DNA of 64,000 nt from Trogon surrucura (GCA_020746105.1 CM036630.1:12051840-12115839); one strand, 5' to 3'; numbered from the stretch's first letter, positions 10,372 through 24,200 are shown. The notes: generated by a model not told the origin, from the sequence alone. Numbers and translations are program-made.

Positions 10372-13300
10372 AGCTACATTTTTAATTAAAACTTTATCAG
10401 CCTGTTCCAGAAACAGGAACCCTACTGGCTTGAATGAAATTTTCCAGAATCCACTTATCAAACCCTAAAGAAACTGGTACCATTACCAGTTTCAAATTCT
10501 CGCTTCCTTTTCAGAACAAAAGAGGAAGCACCATAATGGCTACTCCATTACAAAAGGAAAACCACAAAAATTTTTTAAAAGTTGTGGGTTTTTTCTGTGT
10601 ATTGTATCTGCCAGCTACCAAAGAGTTTGTGCCATCAGAGGGCAGAAGCAATCTCGCAGTTGCTATGACAAAAATGACACATAGAAACACTTGGTAGTAT
10701 TAGTATCTCAATACATATTTAGTTGTATTTTCATTGAAGTCAGCTATACCCAGTCCTGGTAACAGCTTAGTGATGCAATGTGCTAGTTCCTGCCCACCCA
10801 CAGTTAAATCTGGAAGAGCTGTTGATGCTAACCTGTCATGGGATGACCTCGGAGCCTGCAGGATCAGAGCGGAATGTTCACAGCTTGTTTTTAGAGAATC
10901 ATGACTAAGTGTGTTTTCCACTGCAAAATACGTCACCTTTTTCCTCTGTGACATTCTCCTTGGGTGTGCCTATGCCCTGAGAAGTCCTCAGGGTGGAAAG
11001 TTTCACTTCCAGGCCTTTAAAACAACTGAAAAAATAAGTATTTTGTAAAGTGAATTAAATTCTTACTTTGTTTAGCTTATAGAAAAGTCATGGACATTGC
11101 ACAAAATATTGGCTGAAATTTTGCCCTTCATTTACACCCCACGAGATACTAAAAGCCTCTAATGTCTTATGCTGAATTTATTTGATGACTTTTAGCTCAT
11201 AAATGGAGAGTATCTGTGGCCTAGTGCCTTTCCTCTGTTACTCCTCGTTTAGACCCGGCTCTCAGCTTTTATGCTCTCCAACATTAAACTTTGGTTTACT
11301 TAAATAAGTGGAGGCAGCCCTGTGAGGATGAATCAACACTTTATGCTTTGTTGAGCAATAGACTCAACACACCCAAATCAGCTCTAAGTGGAAGAATAAT
11401 TTTCCAAACGTTTTTAAGAACATATTTTTAAACAGAAGCTGGGGACTTGCTGAAAGAGCAGAAAAGTAGGACAGGCAGGAGAAAGACCAACTCGTACCAA
11501 ATATTTGTCTGCAGAAGTTTTGCCCTGAAGTCCGTCCCCAGCAGCAACATGGAATTCCTAAAGCAGAACATCGCTGCCACAGGGAAGTCTTGCAGATTTA
11601 CTGCAAGCTTGCTGTCATTGAGCTCATCACTATCAAGGGAGTCAGGTGAAGAACAAAGCTGTGTTATCCAATGAGGCGTAAAGGAGCAATAATAAAATCA
11701 GTAGGTATTTATGTCAACAGCTGAGACACTTGGGGCTGCGATCTGGTTGTGCTTTAAGGGGAGCTGGGGTCAGTGGAGCAGTTACCTGTCCTTGCCCCAG
11801 CTGGTAGAGATGGGAGGACTTGGGCAGGCTGGGGAGGGGAGTGTTTTCGCCCAGCAGTCCTGGAGAGCCTGGCTAAGGTGGGAATGTGCAGGTGAGTGTG
11901 CTTGCAAAGACTCACGAAGGAGGGACAGGCTCCTCGTTCTGTTGAGGAAGGACGAAATGGAGAGGAAGTTGGGACAGGTAACCCTGGTGTGCTTTGTATT
12001 TTCTTTTGTGCCGATGCATTGTCTTGGGGCTGTTGGAGCAGACCTAAAAGGTTGAAGATGTGGAGGTGAACTCATGGTTGACTGAAGAGCACATGTTTTA
12101 GGTGGTTACTGTTCCTGAGGCAAGGAAAGGCAATAGAGGAAACCAGCTCTGCCGTTTTCTGTCATGTGATGCCCTGTGTAAGAAGGTACCGAAACTAGAA
12201 AAAACTGCTAGTGTTAGCCTGTACTTTTGTGTTTGACTGTCAGTAACAATTGCTAAACTATAAAGACTGACCCCACTGCAGACGGTGCTTTCCTTCTGCC
12301 TGGCTGAGCATGTCTCTGCTGTGGGCTCCAGCCCGTGACCGGGGCTGGGGGAAGTCTGGCCTGGTCTCTGAACTTCTGAACTAGATCTCAGAAAACATCT
12401 TCAGCAATTTCTGCTTTCTGCAACTTTTACCGAATCGATCTCTACTGGCATCAGAATTAGACAAGTGTGGGATTTCCAAAATTACCTAATTCTAACCACT
12501 TGTGCTCTTCAGGAGTTTGAGGATCATCCTTGAAGACTGCAAATCATGAAAACTGCTTGCCCATAAGGATTTTTTTCTTAATATTACAGACTAATTGTTA
12601 TATCAGAGAGCTTTCATGCAAAATGAAGTTCTAGAATATCTGAACCAAAACCCTTTCTGCTGTGCAAGTATTTGGTAAATAGGCTTTGCAAACTTTGTGT
12701 GAAGCTTCGTCTTGGATTTGCAGTATAATACATGCAAAACATACAGGCAGAAGCTTCCTTTGCTATTTCATTACTTCCATGTGTGTCAGTGGATATTGGA
12801 ACAGGCATTTCAAAATGAGTCTCGGAGATGGGCTTGGAGCCTGTTCAGTCATTAAGAGATTATCCAGCTGCACACAAACTGGCAGGGCATTGAACAGGAT
12901 AAGGCTAACTCAAGAGCTGCAAACTGATTTTTTTTGAGATGGCTCTCTGCCTTTGCTTTTCTACCTGCAAGAAGCCACTAGGTAGCAGCACAGAAACAGA
13001 AAGCAAGCCACATTGTTCTGGTTCTTCCGAGCACGCTTGGATTTTGGGTGGCCTTTTCCAGTTCACTCTGCTGCATTTAGCCCAGTCTTGCTAGAGAAGC
13101 AAAGCTGACATGATGCTGTGTCCATCCTCTGCCTTCCCCACTTCACCTACAACGTACTGACCAATTTGTTTTGACAAGCTTCGTGAACACTGGTAGCTGC
13201 ATAAAGATCTCAATTTGTGCCTCAGGAGGGATTCAGCTGCTCCCTGCACTGGCATCAGCTGGGCATGGGCTCACAGCCACTGCTTAATGGTGAGTGATGG

Positions 13301-13860
13301 GAGACAAAGGAGAAGCTGGGACCATTGCAGGGAAAAGGTCTCCAGGATGTTGGACACATCAGGTTTCGTTTGTTCTGTTCCTGGAACAGCTGGGGCTGTG
13401 TGTACTTGGCATTGTATGAACAGTACCTGGTAGAATATAGCAGATTAGATATTTTGCTGATTGATGGTTAATCTGCCTTGTAACATCGACAACAGGACAC
13501 TGCTGTATTGTTGTGTTTGTCCCACTGGTGGCTGTTTATGGTGCACTGAAGCACATGAAGACAGAGAACAGCATTGTGGCAGCTCTTTGGTTAAAAACAA
13601 ACATATAGTTCTCTGAGCTCCACACTGCTTGAATCTGCCACTAAGTTGGCTACAGCAGCATCCTCTGGCTACATGCTGGTGGAAGAAACCAGGCATCCTG
13701 GCCTTGCCGGAGCCTAGTCTTTTGCGGATCTACTTTGCCACTGTGGTGTAGCAGTGGTGTGATGGAGGAGGATGCTGATGACAGGTAGCCTCCTACTCCA
13801 AGGTCCTACTGAGACCAACAGTTCTACAAGCACAAGAGTCCTTCCCTGATGCTGTGTTGG
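10372..13860. other. Spacer between the two TIM genes
   Basis: No gene was recognised in these 3.5 kb. The open frames are short, overlap on both strands and lack splice context. The segment near 11750-12050 is somewhat richer in G and C, without a CpG cluster. Confidence 0.5.
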
Positions 13861-13864
13861 GGAG

Positions 13865-14375
13865 GATATTGAACAGCTAACCTCTCTCCAGCCTTTCTGT
13901 GCCTCTCAAGATTTTGTAGATCTGTTCATGTTGCCCCTTAGGTTACCTCTTTTCCAGGCTGACTCATCCTGGACCACTCACCTAATCCTCCCGTGGAAAC
14001 TTTTCTGTACTTTCCACCATTCTTTCTGCCCTTCTTGGAATGCTTTCTGGATCTAACATAGGCTTTCAGGGGATTAGAACTATGCAGTGGTATAATGCCT
14101 TCTTCTCCTTTGTTTTCTATTTCTTGACTAATAGCTAACATTTGATTTGCCTTTTCTAATGCTACCAAGCAAAGGGCTGATATTTTCATGGGCTTGAGCA
14201 CTCATGGTAAGCCCAAAATCTCCTCTCTGAGGGGGTAATATCTGGTTAAAGCCCATCATTTTATCATTTGAGCTTGGAATTGCTTCTTCCATTTGCACCA
14301 TGCTACATTTATTTGCATAAAATTTTGTCTTCGGTTCTTCATTCCTGACCTTAATGCCCTGAATTACTTTCGTTT
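13865..14375 (-). mobile_element. Old CR1-type LINE fragment (minus orientation)
   Basis: A stretch of about 500 bp reads, in order, like the reverse complement of an ancient amniote CR1 3' region. Its landmarks are CTCTTTTCCAGGCTGA, TTTTCTGTACTTTCCA, AGAACTATGCAGTGGTATAATG, CTAACATTTGATTTGCC, CCCATCATTTTATCATTTGAG and the CATTTATTTGCATAAA region. These match the family from memory with many substitutions and small gaps, so the insertion is old. The family name is not resolvable without a repeat library. Confidence 0.65.
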
Positions 14376-14794
14376 TATTACTCGTTTTTCCAGAGAACAT
14401 CCAGAGTATTTCTTTATCAATTGGTCAGAAAGAATGAAAAAAAGTCAGAAAGATGAAAATGTATTTCTTGAAGTTGGTGTTGCAGGTCTTTGGGAAGAAA
14501 CTTTGTTTTGGCAAGACTACATTTTTGAGAGTTTTTCAAGACTGCTTTTGCAAATACAAAAATATGCAGCTGGTGAAAGAAAAAGGGGTGTCTTCAAGCA
14601 GAAGGCAGAATCTGGGTAAATGGAGGGATTAGGAAAACCTAAGCGAAGACAAAGTCAGAGGTGGAGACTAAGCCAAATATCTAGGATTGTAAGAGCAGAG
14701 AATGGTAATGAGCCTTAAGAGTTCGATGGAAAGGCAAAACAAATAGTGTATTGAAATCTCTGGTTGTAGTGCCATGCTGAGTGTCTTGGAAGAG

Positions 14795-15057
14795 GGAGAA
14801 GAATAGGATAGAATGGAATAGGATAGGATAGAATAGTTCAGTTGGGACCTACAACAATCATCTAGTTCAACTGTTTGCCCCCTGGGATGACCAAAAGTTA
14901 AGCACCTTGTTAAGGGCGTTGACCAAACACCTTTTAAACACTGACAGGCTGAGGACATTGACCGCTTCTCTGGGGCTCAGAACTGCACACAGTGCTCAGA
15001 GTGAGGCCACACTATTGCTAAACACAGCAGGAGAATCACTTCTTTTGACCGACCACT
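14795..15057 (-). mobile_element. CR1 LINE 3' end (minus orientation) next to the TIMD4-like promoter
   Basis: The segment starts with several copies of a GGATAGAATAG-type unit, the reverse complement of the short tandem repeats that end CR1 elements. It continues with CAGTTGGGACCTACAACAATCATCTAGTTCAACTG and CTCAGAACTGCACACAGTGCTCAGAGTGAGGCC, both typical of the CR1 3' region. It ends very near the proximal promoter of the second TIM gene. Confidence 0.75.
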
Positions 15058-15059
15058 AT

Positions 15060-15098
15060 CCGGAAGTGTAGGAAGGAAGCAGTTGCAGTACATAAAAT
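15060..15098 (+). promoter_or_regulatory. TIMD4: Candidate myeloid-type proximal promoter of TIMD4-like gene
   Basis: Two ETS-core sites, CCGGAAGT (15060-15067) and AGGAAGG (15070-15076), lie just before a TATA-like CATAAAAT (15091-15098), about 100 bp before the ATG. ETS sites of the PU.1 type without a CpG island fit expression in macrophages, where mammalian TIM-4 acts. This is inference from motifs only. Confidence 0.35.
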
Positions 15099-15197
15099 CT
15101 GGAAAGGGAGAAATGAGACTTCAGTGAGGCTCACTCAGCCTCTCTGGAAAGTTTTCTCGCCTTCCACTTGCTGTCCCAGAGTCTCCAACCAGCTAAA

Positions 15198-15246
15198 ATG
15201 TCCCATTTTGTGCTGTTTCACTGGATTCTGATACAGATCTTTATAG
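15198..15246 (+). CDS. TIMD4: TIMD4-like exon 1: signal peptide
   Basis: The ATG in GCTAAAATGT opens a 49-nt exon, exactly as long as exon 1 of the neighbouring TIM. It encodes the leader MSHFVLFHWILIQIFI. The donor is ATAG/GTGAGT in phase 1. HWILIQIF lines up with NWILLILF of the paralogue. Confidence 0.75.
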
Positions 15247-18200
15247 GTGAGTTGTCACCCGTTTTTTGTGTGCTTGCTCAGAAATCAGAGATTTTGTAAA
15301 ATTAAAACCAGTGACACTTGTTTTGTGAAAAAAAAACAGGGAAAAAAGTTGTAATTGTATGCAGAACTCCAAAAGTTTTCTTAACTTACTGAGTAAATAC
15401 TGATTGAGATTTTATCTTATTTTTTCTTTTAAAAAATGTATGTTGTTTCCTTTGTGTATAGGCTTGGTTAATTCCCCTGTCCCCTCAAATTATCTAATTT
15501 CTTTAATGCTGTAAACTGTTTACAGCTGGCTTTGCTGCTTCATCTGTCTCCCCACCACACTGCCGTGCTAACACAGCCAGGACTAGGGAATTGAATTATT
15601 GACAGGCTAATGAGTGTATACACATGATGAAGAAAGGATTTTCTGAAATTCTGAGGGCAGTCTGCTGCTATGATCTGAGTATGGGAATACACAGCTGGCT
15701 GTACTTTTCCTCCTGAATGTTCGGTTCATCCAGCTAAAATCTGAACCCTAAAAGTGATAGAACTCAAAGAAGAGTAACCTGGGAGACTGGGTCTTGCAAG
15801 CATGGTTGGTATTGGCTACATTTCTGCATGAGCATTTAAGCATCAGCAATGCAGTTTCTAAACTGTCTGAGGTGGCTCCAGAGTGTGGGTTCATCCCCTT
15901 CCAGAGGGGCATGGGCTCCTGATGGGAGTTGTGCTTTTAAATCACTTAGGCATGCCAGGCTAATCTCTGCCAGGACAAAATATTACATCTACCATCTACA
16001 ACAATTGCAATGTTCTTAAATTGATATGAAAAGTAGTGGAAAATTTTGATCAGTGGTGAGATCCACTCAGTGGTGAGATGTGATCCACATCCTGTTGAGG
16101 AAAGGTAACACAACCTCCACGGTGTCTGCTGCACAAGGGGAAGTTCACCAGCACTTTGCTGTAGCCCAGAGAATTCCATAATATTTTTTGTCTTTTGCCA
16201 GTCTCAGCAGAAGAAACAGATGGGCTCTTTCATTGCCATATCTTCACCCTAAAAATAAATTTGAGGTAGTCCTCTCCATTTGGTCTTATTTTAAAAAAAC
16301 TTTCTTACATGCAGAGCTACTGAAGGATGCTTTATCTTTGATTCAGCTCAGTGCTGAGAATGGATAGTCTTGAGACTCAGGGAACCAGCAGAGTGGGCAG
16401 TTAAATGCTTCTTTTCTATTTATCAGTCATTTTTTGTACAATTTCATCACTACAGAATTTTCAAGAAGAAATAAAAAAAAATTAAAACATGGTTGATAGG
16501 AGAAAGATGCCAAGTATCTGCTACAAAGAAGGAAAATTATTTCAGGAATATATCGAGAAGAACATTTCTTTTTCAACCAGCTATTTGGGCTGGAGAATGT
16601 ACATCTTTGACCGTCCAATGATCAGTCAATGGGAGAGAAGATCACTACAACAGCAACTATTGGGGTTACTGCTTAATATCAACTGGTCCAAGAAAGATTA
16701 TATATAAATATATTTTTATCAGTATGATCTGAACAATCATGATTGCCTCTTTCTATTTTGGAAGGTATATTAAACATCTGGAGTCCATTTCTCTCTCACT
16801 TGGATTGAAGGCTTGGAGTCAAAGTCACTGATTTCAGTCAAGGCAACTCAGCCTAGGAGGGTCACTGCCATGGACTAGGGTAGGATTCCTCTCACAGCAA
16901 GACTAGGATGTCACAGTATAATAGTCTCAGGAACCTCTTAATTTCAAAGATATGTTTGTTCAGCTGTATTTCCTATTTCTTTTGGAGAATGTGTCCATGG
17001 AAGAGCCTGTAACTAAGAAGGAAATTATTTAGTCCTCGAGGAGGTTCATGCTGTTGAATCAAGCATGTGCTACTGAAGTTTTCCACACCAACCTGTAGTG
17101 CAGGCAGATGTTAGCAACATTAGTTTCACATAAACTAAAAGAGGATTTGAAACTGCAGGACCTGTAACTTTCTAGCACCAATACTGGTGGGAAACTGCAC
17201 TGGAAACACTCTGGTATCTTGTTTCTTCCTTGTTCTTCTTATTTAATATATTCAGGGCTCTGTTTCTCTCAAAGAGAAGAGCAGGCAGTTTTCCACTTGT
17301 CAGAGAATTGCTTCATGAAGCTGCTTTTGTGCTGTGCAGGACTAGGATGAGGTAAGAACAGAACATGAGCCCATTCCTCCCCAAGCAACAGTGACCTCAG
17401 CTCCAGTAACAGTTCAAGCTGGTCTTGGTTTTGCACACATCTTTGTAGGGATGACTTGAAAATATGTATTAGCCTGCTCAGTGGACTAACCTCCTGCTCC
17501 CTTAGGAACACTTTCAAGGTCAATTTGAAGAACTATTCTGGTCTGTCATTGCAGACAGAGGTTGTTTCCTCTGTTTTCTTGTAACAAGACAAATGAACAT
17601 ACTCTTTCCAAAGACTAAAACAAGCAGCCATTTTGCCTTATCCTGTATTCAGGAATTCATTTTTTTGTCACATCCTACTTTAATTTCACTGCAAAAGCTT
17701 CTGCCCTTCACAGCATATTGCATGTTGTTTTGTCTGTCTCTACTCTTTTAGCATTTGGAGCTGTGGAAACCTGAGTTGGCTTATCTTGCCAATGGGATAA
17801 GCAATAATGAAGCTGAAATGTCATCCCAATAACAAGTCATGAGACAGCCTGCCACAGACTAAAACCTCACCTGGGGAATAGTCCATTAAAGACAGAACAA
17901 AAGAGACATGGACACAGTTGGAAGCATCTGCTATCTGGGAGTCATGCCAAAAAGAAAAGGCATTCAAACAGCTGGCAAAACAGAAATGTTTGGCAAACCA
18001 GGGCCAAAGCTGGTGATAATAGCAGCAACTGCTGTAAGTCCTCTTTGGGGTAAGCAGGCTGGCCATGAGACATCAGGTCTGTGGGATGATCCTCCTGCTG
18101 CAGCACAGGACCACATCTGGATGCTCCCCAGGTCCTCCAGTTCCTGCTCCACCATATGCAAATGATAAGATGGGAGAAAAAGTTAACAAGATGAGAGGAC

Positions 18201-21200
18201 CAACACAAACCAGATCCATTTAAACGAGAAAAGATTTGTTCCTGTGTGGGAACTCTTTTTGTATAGTGCCTTTCAGGAAGAAGAAATCTCTTTTATTGCA
18301 ATCAGGGAAATGCATAGGCAGTTTAAAAGAGTGTAGCAAAGATTCAAACCAGATGCTAAGGTGAGTATTGGCTGGTCATTAAGAGTAAGAGCACAAGGAA
18401 AACATGCATATACTCTTTTTAACATCAGTATAACCATAGCAGTTAAAACTTCTATGCACACAGAGCTCTGCAAGGTAAGTGAGAAATTTGGCAGGGCTTG
18501 CTCAGAAACAGAAAAAGCAGTGCACTTTCTGAGAACAGGATCCCCTGCTCCGCCAGCTTATGTCATAATTTCACACATGAACAGGTATTTTGGACCCTGC
18601 TATTGAGAATGCCAGTGAAAGGCAACTATGACAGCATCTCCTGTCTGAAGGAGATGGTAGTGGACTGAGTAAACCAGATGTACTTCACACCAGGATTCTG
18701 AACAGCTTTCAAACAGCCTGGTCAGGGCCAGAGCAGGGACGGCTCCAGCAGAAGGCCAACATCTGAGAGCTCCTGGCTGTTGCCCATAGGTTATTTGCTG
18801 CTCCAGGAGAAGGCTTGGGGCATCAGTAACTGTGACCTGCATGCGGGTAGGGCTGCTTCTTTTCCTGCCTCATTGTGTTCTGCAGGTAGAGTCATGCATC
18901 GGAGACTGCCAACACTCATCTTTCCTTCTTTTTCCTTGACAGTGCACACCACGTCTCAAACTGTTGTTAGAGGAGTAATAGGGCAAACTGTTCAGTTGCC
19001 TTGCTTCTACCAGGTGAAACGACTTAAGGACATCTCCGACATGTGCTGGGGCAGAGGCCCATGCCCAAATTCAAAGTGCAGTAACAAAATCCTGCACACT
19101 ACTGGGAGTAGGGTGACGTACAGAATATCCCAGCGATACAATCTCCAGGGTTATATTTCCTATGGAGATGTGTCTCTCACAATTGGGCAAGTGAAGGCTG
19201 AAGATGCGGGTACGTACTGCTGCCGCATAGAGATCCCGGGTTTGTTCAACGACATCAAAAAGACCATGAGGCTGGAGGTGGTCAGAGGTGAGTCTGGGGA
19301 CCTTCATGATACCAGCAGAGGGAAACCTCCCACTGGATGGAAGTTTAAAATTGGTGTATATGTGTTCTTCTTTTGGTGTTTTGGTTTTTTTTGGTAAAGA
19401 GTGTTTTTCCCCAGTTATGTAATTTTCAAGGGATATCTGCAACCAGCTGCAAATTTGAATCATCCTCAACAAGCAGTTTTGATGAGTAACTTTCACCTTT
19501 TTTGCCTTTCAAATGAAATTATTAATTTCTCATTGTGTAGCTGTATTTGGTGTTTTGAAAGATTATGGAAGTGCCCTTGAAATTTTGCTTTTCATTTGGA
19601 GTTCACACTAACACCAGAAAGGCTTCTGGCTGGTTCATGTCATAAGGAGATCCATGTGTTTAGAAATTTTTTCTCAGAGTCCCAAAGGACTTTTTCCCCT
19701 TCCTATGATTTTGCTGAGCTGCAGGATAAAGTAAGGGTCTTACTAGAAGAGGCTGAAAACCACTGCAAAGCGCAGGAAAAAAAGATGGTGCTCACCCTTC
19801 ACACTGCAGAATAGCGATGATTTTTCTGACTTGTGTGCGGTGTTCAGAGCGCAATTGGTGCTGCTGCACACAGCACTCTCGTACGCCTGTTATAAGTGAT
19901 ATGACAGGAGAGAGAGGGAAAACGATGCAATCCCTTGTCTGTCCCTGAGGTTGAGGGCAAGGGCATTCATAAAACAGGACTGGTTGAAAAGATTAGCAAG
20001 AAGCTTGTAGCTGAAAATAGAGTTAATTTATTTATTTTATTTTTTATGATGACATTGAAAAACAAAGTTGCAGAATTTGCAAGTTTCTGGGCTCTGCCGC
20101 ACAAGGTTCTTGCCCTTCCTTTTCTGTAAAAGGGGCAAGAAGGAGATGTTTGAGACCTACCAAAAAAAGGAAAAAAAGCAAGTCTGTAAATCTGGGAATT
20201 GCTCTGTCTGGGGCATGTATTCTGCTACTTAATCTTTTTAAACAGTGACTTTCACACTTTCTTTCTCAGTGTTTTAGCAACTAGGTAATTTTCATTCATT
20301 TCTGGCTTGGCTTTCCTCAGGATTGTTTGTGAATACCCTGACCTAGCTTTTCTCTATGCTATGTTTTTTTTTCCATGCAGCCCCTCCTGTGACGACAACC
20401 ACCACAAGAAGGCCTCCTGTTTCCCCCAAACATTTCAGAAAAACAACTTTTACTCCCCAAGCAACCTCTGATCATCAAACAACAGCAGAGACTGATGTCC
20501 TCCTGACAACCACTGCCCTCCCTGTGACAACTGCAACCACCGAGTCTCCAGAAGTAATTGCACTGGAGACCACTGCTGTGACAGCAAATGATGTTTTTCC
20601 AGAAACAATGGTGACAACCAGTGCTCTCCCAGATTCTTCAACTGATTTCCAAGCAATTGACATAAGGACTGGAGACTATGACTACATGTTCTACCCATCA
20701 GAGTCTGTCCCTCTTCCTGGAGATACAAAGGGTAACCAGCACCAATGCTTTTTTCTGTATAAGAGAGATGGTCTGTGTTAGCCCCGCTCTGGCACCACAG
20801 ACAATCTCCAGATACTTTTATCTGTAGCTGGAAAGTTTTCTCCAAGATGCCTGTAGGTATGTCTCAGTGGATTCAAGGAAACGCAGGTCAAATGTTGTGG
20901 ATGATGCCAGACCAGGCTGAATGGCCAAGGAAGCAGAGGGTCAAGCGTGCATTCAGAGGAGTTTTAATAGCCTGGAGAATGTGACAGATGTGACAGAAAC
21001 CTCATGAAGCACAACAGAAATAAATGTGAAGCCCACACCTGGGCTGGAGTAAGAGAGATTCACTCAACTGTGCTCTGATTTTTTTCTTGATTTAGGAAAG
21101 ACAGTTGAAATGGTCTGCTGAAAAGGTTAGTTTAGAGCATGCTCTGCTTGAGCAATAAAGTCAATGAGAATTCAAAACATGCTTAAAATTGAGTACTTAC

Positions 21201-24200
21201 ATTGTCATCCTATATGAAGGCTGTTATTATTATTAATATAGAGTTGATCAAAGTGACCTATTATCATCCTAACCATTCCTAGGTTGCTACTTTACCACAT
21301 CAGTGACTTCCACAGATTGATGTCTCCACACAAGGCTGGTTTTGTACACTTTTTGTGTCTTCTATCACTTGAAGTTCTTTTGACCTAAACCTCTGAGTAC
21401 AGCTTTTCTTATTCCCCAGCCATGACAGCACACCGCAGATAAGTTTGGCAATATTTAATTACATCCTTAGCTGACCAGTTAAAACTTCTAACCGCCAGCC
21501 ATGCTAGTAAAGTACCTCAGTTAGTTGGGTAGGATGAGCTGCAGATTTGAAAACAGGTGCAGATTTTCATGTTTGAATTGCAGATGCAGAACTGTGCAAG
21601 CGATGTCGAATGCCATATCCTATGCCTTCCTAGTCAGTGATCTTTATAAGCATTACTTTTTACTTTTTTTCAGTGACTGCTGAATTCCCAAGTACACTTC
21701 TGACTGCAGAGGGAACTGAAAGTGCTCACACTTCTCTCACGGTGGAAGACCTGCCAGCTGCATGTGAGTAGGATAGCGTTGCAAGGTTAGAAGTTGCACA
21801 TTCAGAGAAATGAAGAAGTTGTCATAAACAAAAGTAGTGACTACTCTTCAGAGTACCAAACATTACTGATAGGTATTCATTGCATCTGGAAGTAATAGGT
21901 GTGTGGGGCCCACACAGAAATTGAAATCAGGGTGTAACAAAAGCTAAGCAAAACATGTTTTTAAGCCTCCAAATTAAGTAGATTTTGAGTCACCCACTAC
22001 CGTTAGGTATGTCATCTCTGAGTGAAGGTCCTTGTCATCATCCGAGCTGAATACTCAGATATCTGATTCCTCATCACTGAGTTCACTGAGCTTCCCATTT
22101 TAAATTCTCCCTGAGTGAACCTCACCGAATGTATTCATCCAGATGTGGCTGCAGGCTCAGGTCTCCAGTGTTCCACATGTGTCCTTGGTCAGGATAGAAA
22201 GCAGCAGGCAATTACCACAACTATCAGTCATTCCTTCAAGAGAAAAGGAATTGGTATACAAAATCGTACTGTATCCGAGAAATGAACAAACTTACATGAA
22301 GTTTGCACTTTATGTCTCTCAGGCAAGTATAAAAGTAGAATGGCTGAAGTTATTCAGGTGTGATAATCTGCCCTCCAGTTGCCCCCAAATGAGGACGTAA
22401 AAAAAGGAAAGCTAAAATTCAAGGATGACATGTAATATTTGACTGTTGAGTCCTTTTCATTTCAGCTAGTGACAAGAATCTCTTCTTTCTTAAAAACACA
22501 ATCTTTAGATTTTTGCAGGTGTTCTTTTGCTAGACCTAGAGACTTAGAGCAGAAATAGAATTTGGTAAACTCTTCCTTAATGCCCCTGGAGAGGGCTCAC
22601 GGAAGAGACTGAAGTGGTCCCTTGAGGATTTGTGAGGGTTTCTCTCCCCTGTCGTGCTTTTCATCTTTCTTACACAGTTCTGGATAATGCCTGTATTCTG
22701 CCATCGTAAAGAGGAAGTCTTGCAAAGGGTCTTACCTCTGGGATTCTGAGGGCAATTAAAGTTGTGACTGTGGGCTAGAAAGAGCCACCACAAAAGCAAT
22801 TACAGGAGAAAGAAAACCGTGCTTATATGAGTCATGTACCCTCCCACCCGTGCAAAAGCTTGTGTCATGCCATTTCCGAGAGCCAAACTGTCATAATGTG
22901 TGAGAATGCTGCAGCAGAACTGAGCACTGTCTAGCAAGAGCCATAAGCCAAGTTGCTGACCCAGTCTCCATTTACTCTGTGAAATAATGCACTAAATGGA
23001 CCAACTTCCATCTTACTGCTGTAAGGGAAGGCTGATTTGTTGCTGAACTCCGTAGTGATGTTAACACAGTAGCTGGGAGAGAAACCCATGGTTGAGAGAG
23101 CCCTACATCTCCAAGCACAATAGTTGCCAGACAGATTCTCTTAGCTGGCAAGGCTGGTTCCTGCTGACCAGGCTCTGGTTTAGTTTCTCTTCTGTCTTCG
23201 CCTGCTTTCCCCCAGCAGCAAGCCCACCAGCACCAACCATGGTTCAGACCTTTGGGAAGGGTTTCCATACTCCTTTCAGATATGGAAAGTTAGTTCCCAT
23301 CAGCCAGGCTGCAGCATGCTGCCAGAAAGTTTAATTTTGGCTTTGTGGGGCATGCATGTCAGAGTGAGATACGCACTTCTTGTGTATTCGGGGATAGTTC
23401 TGCTGAACTGCAGTTCTCGTCCCTTCTGAGAGAGAGAAAGAAGGGAGTCGTATAACAGGTGTATCGCAAAATGCAATGTTCCTGTATTTCCAGGATTTTT
23501 AGAACTTGCTAGGGTTTTATTACCTATACTTGTTTAGCTGTAGTGCTTATTAACTATAATGTCTTTTCTACTCTAGTGTAAATTTCTAGCTACATATGCC
23601 TATGAGCTACCTGTGCCCTGTCCATGTCTTTGATAAAATGGAAGCACGTTATTTGGTGCATGGAGACAAATCAACTCAGTTCTCATAGCGTGTGGATCAG
23701 AACTGAGAAATTTGGGGAAGATTAGGTTATTCACGGAATAATATACTTGGAAAAGTTAAAAAAAGAATCAGCATTTTTTGTTCTAATGTGACCATCCTTT
23801 TTTTTGTTCTAATGTGACCATCCTTTTTTTTTCCCTAATGTGACCATCTGACCACCCCCATCACCATGTGACATTCTGGGTGTCTTATGCATGTAGTTTC
23901 CTTTGGCTGTGGTCATGGGCACTGTAAGTTTGTTACACATACATGCCTCGACAAATGGCTCATCTGGTCCCTGGTACATTTTGCTCAGATGGAGGCTCCA
24001 CAGTAAGCGAGTAGGATCACAGGATAACAGAAAAGTGTTGCAAGAGTTCTTGAGCATTCATTTAGTTCATCCTACTTCCAAAGCTTGGAAAACTAGAACT
24101 GAATTATTCTTAGTATCCCTAGACAGAAAAAAAAAAATCTCAAACCAGAAAAACCCATGATCGTCACAGAGATTTCTTAAATACGTGGTAAGTTACGTGA

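Noticed and set aside
19071-19496. 141-aa minus-strand open frame
   Set aside because: It is antisense to the IgV exon of the TIMD4-like gene.
24010-24130. Possible CR1 fragment (AGTTCTTGAGCATTCATTTAG...)
   Set aside because: The resemblance is too weak to support without a repeat library.
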